Below, one piece after another: positions 49,108 to 49,189 of a stretch of 49,189 nt of DNA. The notes below the pieces were generated by a model, which worked only from the letters and a program-made list of their open reading frames with translations, searched no databases and had not been told where the DNA came from. The position numbers and the translations under genes are program-made. Position 1 is the first letter of the stretch; the number at the start of each line of letters is the position of its first letter. This DNA is from JACPPO01 sp965262505 (GTDB lineage: Bacteria > Acidobacteriota > Vicinamibacteria > Vicinamibacterales > UBA2999): contig CBDHFM010000026.1 of the NCBI GenBank assembly GCA_965262505.1, forward strand, positions 1 to 49,189. Reading direction: 5' to 3'.

Positions 49108-49189
49108 CGCTCGACGTCTGCAAGACAGAGAATCAGACACGGTTTAAGACACACGCTGGCGCGCCTCTGACGGCGCCCGTGTCAGTGTG
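49108..49189 (+). other. Relict res region, site 6 (cut by window end)
   Basis: Begins cgctcgacgtctgcaagaca like sites 1 and 2, follows with gaatcagacacggtttaaga and diverges from copy 1 after 49134. The palindrome and resolvase that would come next lie past the end of the window, or are absent. Confidence 0.5.

Larger units (their letters stand above)
47778..49134 (+). repeat. 1357-bp direct repeat, copy 2 (partition region)
   Basis: Second copy of 9313-10669. In this copy the left edge continues into a complete brnT, brnA and repA, so this is the parental arrangement. Confidence 0.9.

Noticed and set aside
1..49189. tRNA or rRNA genes
   Set aside because: I looked for cloverleaf-like and conserved rRNA stretches, especially near integrase-type genes, and found none I could support.

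Overview
This GC-rich window is a mosaic of mobile DNA: at least one intact plasmid-type replicon, fragments of two or more further replicons, a duplicated Tn3-family transposon, at least five IS families, and a few chromosome-like cargo genes. The two large outer-membrane receptors, each with an N-terminal carboxypeptidase-regulatory-like domain, together with the TorF-type porin and the BCCT transporter, suggest a Gram-negative bacterium, most like Acidobacteriota. That assignment is an inference from protein style; there is no rRNA or tRNA in the window.

Layout. 1-2076: an IS3 element abutting a decapitated IS1380 transposase. 2086-4144: an AT-rich secreted protein and a porin-like protein. 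4145-9312: small plasmid-type genes, including a tightly overlapping cluster (RHH protein, zinc-ribbon/Toprim primase and two micro-ORFs too short for routine gene calling), interrupted by an IS630 element. 9313-10669: the first copy of a partition region (brnT remnant, parA, parG-like gene). 10640-11659: resolvase and type ISP restriction-modification remnants and an IS630 fragment. 11660-18159: left arm of a 6.5 kb inverted duplication (Tn3-family transposon with tnpA and a serine recombinase, truncated IS630, tacAT toxin-antitoxin pair, type ISP N-terminal fragment, a small conserved gene, half a res site). 18160-38238: the loop between the arms, holding a BCCT transporter, two TonB-dependent receptors, a lipoprotein, glutamate dehydrogenase, a TIR-like protein, a lysine-rich micro-protein with a truncated partner, a tyrosine recombinase N-terminus beside a dif-like inverted repeat, a broken virD4, a truncated repA, several IS remnants and a Tn21-type tnpR. 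38239-44738: right arm, in inverse orientation. 44739-49189: the intact replicon (iterons, GIY-YIG protein, repA, brnTA, parA and parG-like gene).

How the parts work together. repA lies 14 bp behind brnA, in line with brnT-brnA, so replication initiation and the toxin-antitoxin pair probably share an autoregulated promoter. parA and the parG-like gene diverge from brnT and complete a minimal replication, partition and addiction module. That partition region is present twice in direct orientation 38,465 bp apart, so homologous recombination could release everything between as a circle. The Tn3-family elements, their res sites and six copies of a near-perfect resolvase-upstream palindrome sit at the joints between modules, which suggests that resolvase-site recombination, as well as transposition, assembled the mosaic. 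The outer edge of the inverted duplication is exactly a transposon terminal repeat, and its inner edge is the TA at the centre of a predicted res subsite I.
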